DNA from: an uncultured Selenomonas sp.
GTDB lineage: Bacteria > Bacillota > Negativicutes > Selenomonadales > Selenomonadaceae
Direction: 5' to 3'
DNA: 46,343 nucleotides
Assembly (NCBI GenBank): GCA_905234515.1
Contig: CAJOIN010000001.1
Span: 1-46,343, forward strand
Below, in pieces: positions 16,648 through 25,101 of this stretch. A program made the position numbers and the translations under genes. The notes below the pieces were generated by a model, which saw only the letters and a program-made list of their open reading frames with translations, made no database searches and was not told the origin of the DNA. Position 1 is the first letter of the stretch. Every line of letters starts with the position of its first letter.

Positions 16648-16648
16648 T
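16619..16648 (+). promoter_or_regulatory. Promoter for uvrC
   Basis: TTGGCA (16619-16624), an 18-bp spacer and a perfect TATAAT (16643-16648), 48 bp before the uvrC ATG. Confidence 0.78.
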
Positions 16649-16696
16649 AAGTGTAATGTGTCACCAGGCTGTCGTAGACAGCTTATATAGGGGAAT

Positions 16697-18544
16697 ATGA
16701 AATTGACAGAAACAGTAGAAGAAAAACTGAGTCTCTTGCCAGAAAGCCCTGGGGTATACCTGATGAAAAATGACCAAGGCAGGATTATCTACGTAGGCAA
16801 GGCTGTAGTTCTGAAAAACCGCGTGCGTCAATATTTTCAAAGCAATAAAAATCATAGTCCCAAAGTGCGTGCTATGGTCTCACATATTGCAGACTTTGAA
16901 ATCATCATGACTCACTCAGAAGTGGAAGCCCTGATTCTGGAATGCAATCTCATCAAAAAACACAGGCCCCGCTACAATATCAGCCTGAAAGATGACAAGA
17001 GCTATCCCTATGTAAAGGTGACTGTCCAGGAGGAATTTCCCCGGGTCTTTGTGACCAGAAGGCTGCTGAAGGACGGTGCCCGCTACTTTGGACCCTATAC
17101 CAGCGTCACGGCCCTGCACGAAAGCCTGAAACTGCTGAAACGCCTCTTCCCACTTAGGACCTGCAAACATCTGCAGGACAGGCCATGTCTGGAATTCCAC
17201 ATCAAGCGCTGCCTTGCACCCTGTGTAGGCAAAGTTTCGCAGGAAGAATACGCTGTGATGATCAGAGAAGTACTTCTCTTTTTAGAGGGACGTACCGACG
17301 ATGTGGAAAAAGAACTTAATTTCCGCATGCAGGCTGCAGCAGAAGGCTATCATTTTGAACTGGCCGCCCGCTTGCGTGATCAGCTTATGGCCGTACGAAA
17401 AGTGGCAGAGAAACAAAATATCGTGACTGGCGCGGGAGACCAGGATGTGCTTGGGTTGGCCCGCTCTGAATTTGGTGTCTGTGTGCAGGTGTTTTTTATT
17501 CGCAGTGGCAAGATGATTGGCAGAGAACATTTTCTGCTGCGCGGCAGTGAGGATGAAAATGATGCAGATGTACTGACAGCTTTCATGCAGCAGTATTATC
17601 ATAGAGCTGCCTTTATTCCCAGAGAAGTTCTGCTGCCCATGGAAATTGGGGCAACAGAACAGGAACTCTTGGAGCGGTGGCTGTCTGAGAAAAAAAGAAA
17701 AGCTCAGGTACATCTGCTATGCCCTCAAAGGGGCACCAAGCGCGACATCGTGGTTATGGCAGTCAGCAATGCCCAAAAATACTTGCAGGATGAAGCAGAA
17801 AAACTGAAGCAGGCTAACGAGCAGACCTTGGGAGCTGTCAGGGAACTGGGCAAATATCTGGGACTGAAAAAGCTGCCGTACCGTATGGAATGTTTCGATA
17901 TTTCCCATATCCAAGGCTCGGAAACTGTGGCTTCTATGGTAGTCTTTGAGGGAGGCCTGCCTAAAAAGAGCGATTACCGCCGCTTCAAGATTCAAAGCAC
18001 AGAGGGCAAGCCTGATGACTTTCTCTCAATGCGGGAGGTAACTACCCGCCGCTATGTGGGATTGCCAGAAGAAGATTTGCCTGACCTTATAGTCATTGAC
18101 GGCGGCAAAGGCCAGCTTTCCTCAGCTCTGGAAATAATCAGGCAGGAAGCTGGCCATCAAAAGGTACCTGTAGTGGGCCTTGCCAAGCAGTTTGAGCTGA
18201 TATTTACAGAGGGAGAATCCGAGCCAGTGGTGCTGCCCCGCCACAGCCAAGCTCTGTATCTCATTCAACGCATAAGAGATGAGGCACACCGCTTTGCCAT
18301 TACCTACCACCGTAAGCTGCGGGGGAAACGTAACCTTGTTTCCGTGCTGGACCATGTGGTTGGTATTGGCCCTAAGAGAAGACAGGCCCTATGGTCGCAT
18401 TTCGGCACCTTGGCGAAAATGAAAGCTGCCAGCATAGAAGACATAGCCTCTGTGCCTGGCATGAATCTGCCGGCAGCAGAAGCCGTATATAATTTTTTCT
18501 TGGCCCAGCGCAAGCTGGCAGGTAGTGATGGAAAGGAACAATGA
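16697..18544 (+). CDS. uvrC: Excinuclease ABC subunit C (UvrC)
   Basis: Makes both incisions around a DNA lesion in nucleotide excision repair with UvrAB. 615 aa, full length. It has an N-terminal GIY-YIG nuclease (SPGVYLMKNDQGRIIYVGKA), a cysteine cluster after it (CKHLQDRPCLEFHIKRCLAPC), a UVR helical hairpin (about 205-235), the RNase H-like C-terminal nuclease (MECFDISHIQGSETVASMVVF and LIVIDGGKGQLSSAL), and a tandem helix-hairpin-helix tail. It overlaps the PHP gene by about 17 bp, so the two are co-translated. Confidence 0.97.
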   Translation: MKLTETVEEKLSLLPESPGVYLMKNDQGRIIYVGKAVVLKNRVRQYFQSNKNHSPKVRAMVSHIADFEIIMTHSEVEALILECNLIKKHRPRYNISLKDDKSYPYVKVTVQEEFPRVFVTRRLLKDGARYFGPYTSVTALHESLKLLKRLFPLRTCKHLQDRPCLEFHIKRCLAPCVGKVSQEEYAVMIREVLLFLEGRTDDVEKELNFRMQAAAEGYHFELAARLRDQLMAVRKVAEKQNIVTGAGDQDVLGLARSEFGVCVQVFFIRSGKMIGREHFLLRGSEDENDADVLTAFMQQYYHRAAFIPREVLLPMEIGATEQELLERWLSEKKRKAQVHLLCPQRGTKRDIVVMAVSNAQKYLQDEAEKLKQANEQTLGAVRELGKYLGLKKLPYRMECFDISHIQGSETVASMVVFEGGLPKKSDYRRFKIQSTEGKPDDFLSMREVTTRRYVGLPEEDLPDLIVIDGGKGQLSSALEIIRQEAGHQKVPVVGLAKQFELIFTEGESEPVVLPRHSQALYLIQRIRDEAHRFAITYHRKLRGKRNLVSVLDHVVGIGPKRRQALWSHFGTLAKMKAASIEDIASVPGMNLPAAEAVYNFFLAQRKLAGSDGKEQ

Positions 18545-19424
18545 CTTGAGCAAGATAATCGACCTCCATGTGCACTCACATATTTCCGACGGCAGCTATT
18601 CTCCTGAAGGCCTGGCTCAGCTGGCTGCCCAGCGTGGACTGGCTGCCTTTGCCCTGACAGATCATGACAGCATAATGGGCTGCCAGGAGGCAGCTATAGC
18701 TGCAGAAAATCTTGGCATAGGCTTTATAAATGGCATGGAACTCAGTGCAGAATATGCAGGCCATAAGGTACACATAGTCTGCCTGGGCTTTGACGCACAT
18801 CATCCATCTTTCCAGTTACTCTATAAAAAAATCCGCTCCATCAAGGAAGCGAAAATTCCTGAAATGATTGATTTTGTGCGGGAGCGTGGCGTAGACATCT
18901 CCCTGGAGAAAGTCCGCCCCTTTGCCTATGGTGCTCTGGACAGATATGCCCTTATGCGCTATATGGTATCTCTGCAAATGTATGAAAGAGCCCAGCCTCT
19001 TTGGGACAACTACCTTAACCCAGCCGCTGAGGCTTTGGGCATTGATGTGAACATCACTGCCGAGGAAGCCCTGCCCCTGATTCGTGAAGCAGGCGGCGTT
19101 ACTTCTTTGGCTCATTTCCACAAAAATATTGGTCTGAAAGGATTAAGCCGCCAGGAGCAGGAGAAGGCCATCCTGCACCTTCACTCAATGGGACTGGACG
19201 GTATGGAAAGATATTATCCCAACTATACAGCTGAGGACGAAGACTTTGCCGCCTATATGATTGAAAAATACCAGTTGCTGGCTACTGGCGGTACTGATTT
19301 CCACGGCACAAACCGCCCAGGTATAGAATTGGGCACAGGTGAAGATGGGAATATGCAGGTCCCTTGGGAGTATTTCCAAAAGATAAAGTCCAAGACACAG
19401 CAGGAGTTTGTCCAGGCCGTGTAG
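18528..19424 (+). CDS. PHP-domain phosphoesterase (RNase AM/TrpH-like)
   Basis: Metal-dependent PHP domain covering the whole protein: IDLHVHSHISDGS (first metal motif), ALTDHDSIMG, GMELSAEY, and C-terminal TGGTDFHGTNRPGIELG. This arrangement matches the YciV/TrpH group, members of which remove 5' nucleotides from RNA or act on 3',5'-bisphosphorylated nucleotides; the exact substrate here is open. The ATG at 18528 lies inside uvrC. A TTG at 18546 preceded by GGAAAGGA, giving MSKIIDLHVHS, is an equally good start. Rubredoxin follows after 54 bp. Confidence 0.9.
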   Translation: MERNNDLSKIIDLHVHSHISDGSYSPEGLAQLAAQRGLAAFALTDHDSIMGCQEAAIAAENLGIGFINGMELSAEYAGHKVHIVCLGFDAHHPSFQLLYKKIRSIKEAKIPEMIDFVRERGVDISLEKVRPFAYGALDRYALMRYMVSLQMYERAQPLWDNYLNPAAEALGIDVNITAEEALPLIREAGGVTSLAHFHKNIGLKGLSRQEQEKAILHLHSMGLDGMERYYPNYTAEDEDFAAYMIEKYQLLATGGTDFHGTNRPGIELGTGEDGNMQVPWEYFQKIKSKTQQEFVQAV

Positions 19425-19478
19425 AAGTGAGCATTTATCAAAGAAGGCATGGTTCATTTTGTACAGGGAGGGCGTAAC

Positions 19479-19640
19479 ATGAAAGTTTGGGTTTGTTCTG
19501 TATGCGGATGGATTTATGACGAGGAAAAAGGCGATGCAGATTACGATCTTGCTCCCGGAGTGAAATTTGAAGATCTGCCAGAGGATTTTGTCTGCCCCCT
19601 GTGCGGAGTCGGCAAAGACCAGTTTGAGGAACAATCATAA
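19479..19640 (+). CDS. Rubredoxin
   Basis: 53-aa one-iron electron carrier with four cysteines in two knuckles: VCSVCGWIYDEEKGD (Cys6, Cys9) and CPLCGVGKDQF (Cys39, Cys42). The ATG at 19479 follows GGGAGGG; the track's start ten codons earlier lacks an RBS. Such proteins serve rubrerythrin or superoxide reductase in anaerobes; no partner is adjacent. Confidence 0.97.
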   Translation: MKVWVCSVCGWIYDEEKGDADYDLAPGVKFEDLPEDFVCPLCGVGKDQFEEQS

Positions 19641-19660
19641 GGGAAACGTCATGAAGCGAG

Positions 19661-19684
19661 GGCACCGGCAAGGTGCCTTTTTTG
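19661..19684 (+). terminator. Terminator after rubredoxin
   Basis: GGCACC and GGTGCC around GGCAA, followed by TTTTTT. It separates the uvrC-rubredoxin group from the purine operon. Confidence 0.85.
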
Positions 19685-19787
19685 CGTTTTCAAAGTAGAC
19701 AAAAGCCGCTAAATTATTTTGCAAATATTATGATATGAAGCAAAATAAAGATGTTAACGGAAAAACAAGGACATGTGTCCCTTTTTG

Positions 19788-19816
19788 TTGACAGAGGACA
19801 AATTTACATATATTAT
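19788..19816 (+). promoter_or_regulatory. Promoter of the pur operon
   Basis: Consensus TTGACA (19788-19793), a 17-bp spacer and TATTAT (19811-19816). The small palindrome GGACATGTGTCC lies just upstream at 19769-19780 and could be a regulator site. The leader to purC is only about 50 bases, too short for a purine riboswitch. Confidence 0.85.
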
Positions 19817-19870
19817 GTGAGATGTGGCCAAGTTAATAACTATCATTAGAAGGGGAGACGATTCAAGCTC

Positions 19871-20743
19871 ATGAAAGAGTACAAACCGTTCAAATCTGGC
19901 AAAGTCCGTGAAATCTATGACCTGGATGACAGTCTGGTACTGGTGGCAACTGACCGTATTTCTGCCTTTGACCATATCTTGGAAAATGATATTACGGATA
20001 AAGGTGCCATCCTCACCCAGATGTCCAAGTTCTGGTTCGATTTTACCCAGGACATCTTGCCGAACCATGTGCTTTCCACTGACACTGCAGACCTGCCGGA
20101 GTTCTTCCAGCAGCCTGAGTTCCAGGGACGCACCACCAAGTGCCGCAAGCTGAAGATGATTCCCATGGAATGTATCGTGCGTGGCTACATCACCGGCAGC
20201 GGCTGGGAAAGCTACCAGGCAGACGGTACGATTTGCGGTATCAAGCTCCCTGCTGGTCTGAAGGAATCCCAGCAACTTCCTGAGCCTATCTTCACCCCCA
20301 GCACCAAAGCAGAACTGGGCGACCACGATGAAAACGTGAGCCTGGAGCAGGGTGCTGCTTATGTAGATAAGGCTTTCCCCGGCCACGGACGTGAGTATGT
20401 AGAAAAGATTCGTGATTATACCATTGCCATCTACAAGAAATGTGCTGATTATGCCAAGTCCAAGGGCATCATTATTGCAGATACCAAATTCGAGTTTGGT
20501 CTTGATGAGGAAGGCAATATTGTTATCGGCGACGAGATGCTTACTCCTGACAGCTCCCGCTTCTGGCCCCTGGAAGGCTATGAAGCAGGACATGGCCAGC
20601 CTTCCTATGACAAACAGTTTGTGCGTGACTGGCTGAAAGCCAATCCGGACAAGGGCTACAAACTCCCCCAGGATATCATCGATAAAACCATTGCCAAGTA
20701 TAAGGAAGCATATCAGATGCTTACAGGCAAGGAATTCAAATAA
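19871..20743 (+). CDS. purC: Phosphoribosylaminoimidazole-succinocarboxamide synthase (SAICAR synthase)
   Basis: Joins aspartate to CAIR using ATP. At 290 aa it belongs to the longer SAICAR-synthase subgroup rather than the about 240-aa Bacillus type. Signatures: SGKVREIYDLDDSLVLVATDRISAFD at the N-terminus, MECIVRGYITGSGW, and IIADTKFEFGLD followed by GDEMLTPDSSRFWP. First gene of the purine operon. The AGGGGAG ribosome site is 13 bases from the ATG, rather long, but no alternative start is evident. Confidence 0.96.
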   Translation: MKEYKPFKSGKVREIYDLDDSLVLVATDRISAFDHILENDITDKGAILTQMSKFWFDFTQDILPNHVLSTDTADLPEFFQQPEFQGRTTKCRKLKMIPMECIVRGYITGSGWESYQADGTICGIKLPAGLKESQQLPEPIFTPSTKAELGDHDENVSLEQGAAYVDKAFPGHGREYVEKIRDYTIAIYKKCADYAKSKGIIIADTKFEFGLDEEGNIVIGDEMLTPDSSRFWPLEGYEAGHGQPSYDKQFVRDWLKANPDKGYKLPQDIIDKTIAKYKEAYQMLTGKEFK

Positions 20744-20752
20744 TAAAACTAA

Positions 20753-20798
20753 GCAATGCAAGGCCTTTGTCAGGTCTTGCATTGCCTGACAAAGGAGG
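20753..20798 (+). promoter_or_regulatory. Two mutually exclusive perfect hairpins covering the purE ribosome binding site
   Basis: Hairpin A pairs GCAATGCAAG (20753-20762) with CTTGCATTGC (20776-20785). Hairpin B pairs CCTTTGTCAGG (20764-20774) with CCTGACAAAGG (20785-20795). The arms interleave as X-Y-X'-Y' with linkers of zero to one base, so both cannot form in one molecule. B buries AAAGG of the purE site AAAGGAGG; A leaves it free. Neither has a T tract. A regulatory function is inferred. Confidence 0.6.
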
Positions 20799-20807
20799 CA
20801 GAGCAAA

Positions 20808-21293
20808 ATGAAAGCAGCTATTTTGATGGGCAGCGATTCTGACTGGCCGGTTTTGAAGCCTGCAGTGGAACTTCTTCATCAGTTTGGCATTGAGCCAGTA
20901 GTGGAAGTAGCATCTGCACATCGTACCCCGGATAAAGTGCGTCATTTTGTCAAGGATGCAGCAGAAAACGGTGTGGGCGTCTTTATTGTGGCAGCAGGAG
21001 CAGCTGCCCATCTGGCGGGAGTTGTGGCAAGCTATACCACCCGTCCGGTTATTGGTGTGCCCATTAATGCGACTCCCCTCAATGGCATGGACGCACTTCT
21101 TTCTACTGTGCAGATGCCCTCAGGTGTGCCTGTGGCCACTATGGCGGTCAACGGTGCTAAAAATGCTGCCATTTTGGCAGTGGAAATCTTTGCGGTGGCT
21201 GATGCTGCTCTGCAGCAGAAGCTCACGGCTTATCGCGAAGAAATGGTACAAGGTGTGGAGAAAAAGGCAGCCCGTGTAGCTGCGCAGCTTTAA
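20808..21293 (+). CDS. purE: 5-(carboxyamino)imidazole ribonucleotide mutase (class I PurE)
   Basis: Interconverts N5-CAIR and CAIR. 161 aa, with GSDSDWPVL, the SAHRTPDKV loop with the catalytic His, [10 protein letters not shown], and [22 protein letters not shown], all class I features. PurK, which supplies N5-CAIR, is not in this window. Its ribosome binding site is half buried in one of two alternative hairpins upstream. Confidence 0.96.
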   Translation: MKAAILMGSDSDWPVLKPAVELLHQFGIEPVVEVASAHRTPDKVRHFVKDAAENGVGVFIVAAGAAAHLAGVVASYTTRPVIGVPINATPLNGMDALLSTVQMPSGVPVATMAVNGAKNAAILAVEIFAVADAALQQKLTAYREEMVQGVEKKAARVAAQL

Positions 21294-21349
21294 GCTGCGC
21301 GTTATGCGGACTGTTTTTTGATATTTTTCGAAAGAGAGACCAAGAAGAA

Positions 21350-22795
21350 ATGTATGAAAATGACTGCGCATTAAAACCCCAGTGGCATGAGGAATGCGGT
21401 GTCTATGGCGTCTATTCAAAAACTGAAGATGTTTCGGCCATGACCTATCTCGGCCTCTATGCTCTGCAGCACAGAGGACAGGAGAGCGCCGGCATTGCCA
21501 TTACCGATGGTGCCTGGATGGATGTGTCCAGAGGCATGGGGCTCGTAAATGAGGTGTTCCGCCATCAGGTGCCTCATATGGAAAACCAGACCATTGCCAT
21601 TGGTCATGTACGCTATTCCACTACAGGTTCCAGCCTGCTGGCCAACACCCAGCCCCTGTTGGTAAACTATGCAAGAGGCAAGATTGCCCTGGCACATAAT
21701 GGCAACCTGACCAACGCTGCGGCCATTAGGGCCGACCTGGAGGAGCAGGGCACCATCTTCCAGACCTCCATTGACTCTGAGGTCTTTGTGAACCTGATTG
21801 CCCGTTCCCGTCAAGAAACCATCGAAGAAAAGATCATCGAGAGCCTTAAGAAAATCAAAGGAGCTTACTGCCTCACCATCATGACGGAATCAAAACTGAT
21901 TGGTGCCAGAGATCCCCAGGGCTTCCGTCCCCTCTGCTTGGGCAAAACCGAAGAGGGGAGTTATATTCTTTCCTCGGAAAGCTGTGGCCTGGATGTGGTA
22001 GGCGCAGAGTTCATTCGTGATGTCCAGCCTGGCGAAATGGTAGTGATAGACGATGAAGGTGTGAAGTCCTTCCCCTTTGCAACTGAGGAAAAGAAGGCCT
22101 CCTGCGTCTTCGAATACATCTACTTTGCCCGTCCTGATTCTGTCATTGACGGCCAAAGCGTACATGAGGCCCGCTTCATGATGGGCCGGCAGTTAGCCAA
22201 GGAGTCCGGCTTCAAAGGTGATGTTGTGATTTCCGTGCCAGACTCCGGCACCACCGCAGCAACAGGCTTTGCTTATGAGTCCGGCATTCCCTTCATGGAA
22301 GGGCTTATCAAAAACCGCTATATCGGCCGTACCTTTATCCAGCCTACCCAGAAAAAACGCGATACTGCCGTAAAGCTGAAGCTTAATGCCATCGGTGCTG
22401 CCGTAAAAGGCAAGTCTGTCATCATGGTGGATGACAGCATTGTCCGTGGTACCACCAGCGGCAAGATTGTTAAGATGCTGAAGGATGCCGGAGCCCGAGA
22501 AGTGCATATGTGCGTTTCCAGTCCTCCCATTGGTTTTCCCTGCTATTATGGTATAGACACTTCTATCCGCAAGGAACTTATCGCCGCCACCAAAAGTGTG
22601 GAGGAAATAAGAGAGTTTATCGGAGCTGATTCCCTGCATTTCCTCTCCATCGAAGGACTGAAGAAGTGCATGAACGAGGTCAATCCCGAGGATATGTGCT
22701 ATGCCTGCTTCAACAAGGCTTATCCCATTGAAGATGGAGAAAAGCCGGCAGGGAACAGCAAGTATGTGTTTGAACATCGTAAGGAAAAGTGCTGA
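21350..22795 (+). CDS. purF: Amidophosphoribosyltransferase
   Basis: First committed step: PRPP plus glutamine to phosphoribosylamine. 481 aa. The Ntn glutaminase domain starts after a propeptide of about 15 residues, with the catalytic Cys in HEECGVYGVY. The PRTase domain has the PRPP loop VIMVDDSIVRGTTSG. Cysteines in SCVFEYIYFARPDS, FPCYYGID and DMCYACF fit the [4Fe-4S]-containing Bacillus type, which is oxygen-labile and suits an anaerobe. The gene is third in the operon although the enzyme acts first. Confidence 0.97.
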   Translation: MYENDCALKPQWHEECGVYGVYSKTEDVSAMTYLGLYALQHRGQESAGIAITDGAWMDVSRGMGLVNEVFRHQVPHMENQTIAIGHVRYSTTGSSLLANTQPLLVNYARGKIALAHNGNLTNAAAIRADLEEQGTIFQTSIDSEVFVNLIARSRQETIEEKIIESLKKIKGAYCLTIMTESKLIGARDPQGFRPLCLGKTEEGSYILSSESCGLDVVGAEFIRDVQPGEMVVIDDEGVKSFPFATEEKKASCVFEYIYFARPDSVIDGQSVHEARFMMGRQLAKESGFKGDVVISVPDSGTTAATGFAYESGIPFMEGLIKNRYIGRTFIQPTQKKRDTAVKLKLNAIGAAVKGKSVIMVDDSIVRGTTSGKIVKMLKDAGAREVHMCVSSPPIGFPCYYGIDTSIRKELIAATKSVEEIREFIGADSLHFLSIEGLKKCMNEVNPEDMCYACFNKAYPIEDGEKPAGNSKYVFEHRKEKC

Positions 22796-22823
22796 GACTG
22801 ATAAGAGGGGTATTTGATTTTAT

Positions 22824-23876
22824 ATGGCAGAACAACTTACATATAAAGATGCTGGTGTAGATATTGATGCGGGCAACCGCAGTGTGCAGCTGATCAAGGA
22901 CAGCGTAAAGGCAACTTATCGTCCAGAGGTGCTGGGAGATCTCGGTGGCTTCGGCGGACTTTTTGCCCTGCAGGCGTCCAAGTATAAGGAGCCAGTGCTT
23001 GTTTCCGGCACTGATGGTGTTGGCACCAAGCTGCGCCTGGCTTTTATGCTGAACAGGCATGATACCATCGGCCAGGATGCTGTGGCCATGTGTGTGAATG
23101 ATATTCTGGTACAGGGAGCAGAGCCCCTGTTCTTCCTGGACTATTTGGCTGTGGGTAAGCTTGATCCTGAGCAGGTGGCAGATGTGGTGAAAGGCGTAGC
23201 CTCTGCCTGCCGCGAATCCGGCTGTGCTCTCATTGGCGGCGAAACAGCGGAAATGAGCGGTTTCTATCCCGTTGGTGAGTATGATATTGCCGGCTTTGCC
23301 GTAGGCGTAGTGGAAAAGTCCAAGCTTATCACAGCTGCCAAGGTCAAGGAAGGAGATATTCTCCTGGGACTGCCCAGCTCTGGCGTCCATTCCAACGGTT
23401 ATTCCCTGGTACGCAAGATTGTCTTTGAGCACAAGGGCTTCAAGGGCGATGAATACATAGAGGAACTGGGCAAAACTATTGGTGAAGAACTTTTGACACC
23501 TACCCGCCTGTATCCCCAGGCCTGCCTGCCCTTGCTGCGTGATTTTGACCTCCACGGTTTGGTGCATATCACTGGTGGTGGCTTCTACGACAATATCCCC
23601 CGTGCCCTGCCCGATGATTTGGCAGTGGAGCTTGATGCAGAGGCCTGGCGAGTGCCCCCTGTCTTCAAGCTGCTGCAAGAGTGGGGCAATGTAGACTGGC
23701 ATGAGATGTACCGCACCTTCAACATGGGTATCGGCATGGTGCTCATTGCCAGCATTGACGAGGCAGAGAAGATTGAAGCCCATCTGGCAGCCCGCGGTGA
23801 AACAGTCTATGAGATTGGCCGGGTAGTAAAAGGCAATCACGATGTGACCATCAGAGGCGGGGTGTTCCGTGGCTGA
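22824..23876 (+). CDS. purM: Phosphoribosylformylglycinamidine cyclo-ligase (AIR synthase)
   Basis: Closes the imidazole ring using ATP. 350 aa, standard length. Signatures: DAGVDIDAGNRSVQLIK, GTDGVGTKLRLAF, DAVAMCVNDILVQGAEPLFFLDYLA, LIGGETAEMSGFYP, and SSGVHSNGYSLVRKI. The stop overlaps the GTG start of purN by eight bases, so the two are translationally coupled. Confidence 0.97.
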   Translation: MAEQLTYKDAGVDIDAGNRSVQLIKDSVKATYRPEVLGDLGGFGGLFALQASKYKEPVLVSGTDGVGTKLRLAFMLNRHDTIGQDAVAMCVNDILVQGAEPLFFLDYLAVGKLDPEQVADVVKGVASACRESGCALIGGETAEMSGFYPVGEYDIAGFAVGVVEKSKLITAAKVKEGDILLGLPSSGVHSNGYSLVRKIVFEHKGFKGDEYIEELGKTIGEELLTPTRLYPQACLPLLRDFDLHGLVHITGGGFYDNIPRALPDDLAVELDAEAWRVPPVFKLLQEWGNVDWHEMYRTFNMGIGMVLIASIDEAEKIEAHLAARGETVYEIGRVVKGNHDVTIRGGVFRG

Positions 23877-24495
23877 GAAACAAAAATTAGGAGTGCTCTG
23901 CTCAGGCCGTGGCACTGACCTACAATCCATCATTGACGCCATTGGCCGTGGCGAAGTCAAAGCCGAGATTGCTGTAGTGCTGACGGACAAACCTGACGCC
24001 TTTGCTCTGGAAAGAGCTAAAAAGGCAGGTATCAAGGCAGTCTGCGTGAACCGCAAAGAGTATGAGGGCCGGGAGCCCTTTGAGGAAGCTCTTATCAAGG
24101 AGTTGGAAGAAGCTGGAGTCACTTTGGTGGTGCTGGCTGGCTTTATGCGGATACTTACACCGCTTTTCGTCAGACACTTTGCCGGCCGCATCATGAATAT
24201 CCATCCAGCCTTGCTGCCCAGCTTCCCCGGAGCTCATGCCCATAGGGACGTACTGGCCTACGGAGTGAAGGTCAGCGGCTGCACGGTGCATTTTGTTGAT
24301 GAGGGTACGGATTCCGGCCCCATTATCATGCAGGCTGCGGTGCCGGTGCTGCCCGGTGATACAGAAGAGACATTGGGAGCCCGGGTACTTGAGCAGGAAC
24401 ATATTATCTATCCTAAGGCTGTACAGCTTTACTGTGAAGGCCGCCTGAAGGTGGAAGGACGTCATGTGCATATCTTGGAAGGGGACAATAAATAA
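23869..24495 (+). CDS. purN: Phosphoribosylglycinamide formyltransferase (10-formyl-THF dependent)
   Basis: Formylates GAR with 10-formyltetrahydrofolate. 208 aa. The catalytic Asn-His-Asp set is visible: NIHPALLPSFPGAHAHRD (Asn and His) and DEGTDSGPII (Asp), plus the GRGTDLQSI phosphate loop. The start is GTG inside purM's last codons. purH follows directly. Confidence 0.96.
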   Translation: MAEKQKLGVLCSGRGTDLQSIIDAIGRGEVKAEIAVVLTDKPDAFALERAKKAGIKAVCVNRKEYEGREPFEEALIKELEEAGVTLVVLAGFMRILTPLFVRHFAGRIMNIHPALLPSFPGAHAHRDVLAYGVKVSGCTVHFVDEGTDSGPIIMQAAVPVLPGDTEETLGARVLEQEHIIYPKAVQLYCEGRLKVEGRHVHILEGDNK

Positions 24496-25101
24496 ATGAA
24501 AATCAAGCGCGCGCTGATCAGCGTTTCCAATAAAGACGGTGTAGTGGAACTGGCTAAGCGTCTTCACGCTGCCGGGGTGGAAATCATCTCCACTGGCGGC
24601 ACTATGAAGGCCATCAAAGAAGCAGGTATTCCAGTAACCTATGTCAGTGATGTTACCGGCTTCCCCGAAATCATGGACGGTCGGGTCAAAACCCTAAATC
24701 CTTTCATTCACGGCGGTATCTTGGCTGTGCGTGACAACCAGGAGCATCTCAACCAGATGCAGGAACATAACATCAAGGGCATTGATTTGGTTGTGGTTAA
24801 TCTCTATCCCTTCAAGGAAACGATTGCCAAACCAGACGTAGAGCTGGCTGAGGCCATAGAGAACATTGATATCGGTGGACCTGCCATGATTCGTGCTTCC
24901 GCCAAGAACTTCAAGTTCGTGACGGTGGTCACCAACCCTGCACGTTATGAGGCTGTGGCCACCCAGGTAGAGGAACAGGGCGAGGTTGATTACAAACTCC
25001 GCATGCAACTGGCCCAGGAGGCCTTTGCCCATACGGCTGATTATGATACAGCTATCAAGAATTACCTGGCCAAGGTTATGGAGCAGGGGGCGGAAGCATG
25101 A
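24496..25101 (+). CDS. purH: IMP cyclohydrolase, stand-alone PurH N-terminal domain
   Basis: 201 aa only, containing just the MGS-like IMP cyclohydrolase domain of Pur[54 protein letters not shown], and [10 protein letters not shown] with [16 protein letters not shown]. The AICAR transformylase half (about 300 residues) is missing. The stop overlaps purD's ATG as ATGA, and no leftover transformylase sequence occurs in any frame, so this is a real separate gene, not a frameshift. A separate transformylase must be encoded elsewhere; split versions are known in some anaerobes and archaea. Confidence 0.93.
   Translation: MKIKRALISVSNKDGVVELAKRLHAAGVEIISTGGTMKAIKEAGIPVTYVSDVTGFPEIMDGRVKTLNPFIHGGILAVRDNQEHLNQMQEHNIKGIDLVVVNLYPFKETIAKPDVELAEAIENIDIGGPAMIRASAKNFKFVTVVTNPARYEAVATQVEEQGEVDYKLRMQLAQEAFAHTADYDTAIKNYLAKVMEQGAEA

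Noticed and set aside
16464-16700. 78-aa ORF in the queA-uvrC gap
   Set aside because: It simply translates the duplicated promoter blocks and hairpins (LWQTLNNGVI repeats as LWQNLNNGVI); no ribosome site and it runs into the uvrC start.
19817-19870. Purine riboswitch in the pur leader
   Set aside because: The leader is only about 50 bases and lacks the conserved junction sequences.
19754-20806. 350-aa minus-strand ORF
   Set aside because: Mirror of purC and its leader; the coding evidence for purC is overwhelming.
21282-21300. GCGCAGC/GCTGCGC hairpin at the end of purE as a terminator
   Set aside because: The stem includes the stop codon region and the T run lies more than ten bases downstream; purF follows in the operon without a promoter.
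22710-24194. 494-aa minus-strand ORF
   Set aside because: Antisense to purF-purM-purN; low-complexity shadow with no recognisable family.
24496-25101. purH as a frameshifted or truncated full-length gene
   Set aside because: No transformylase-like sequence follows in any frame; purD begins at the overlapping ATGA.
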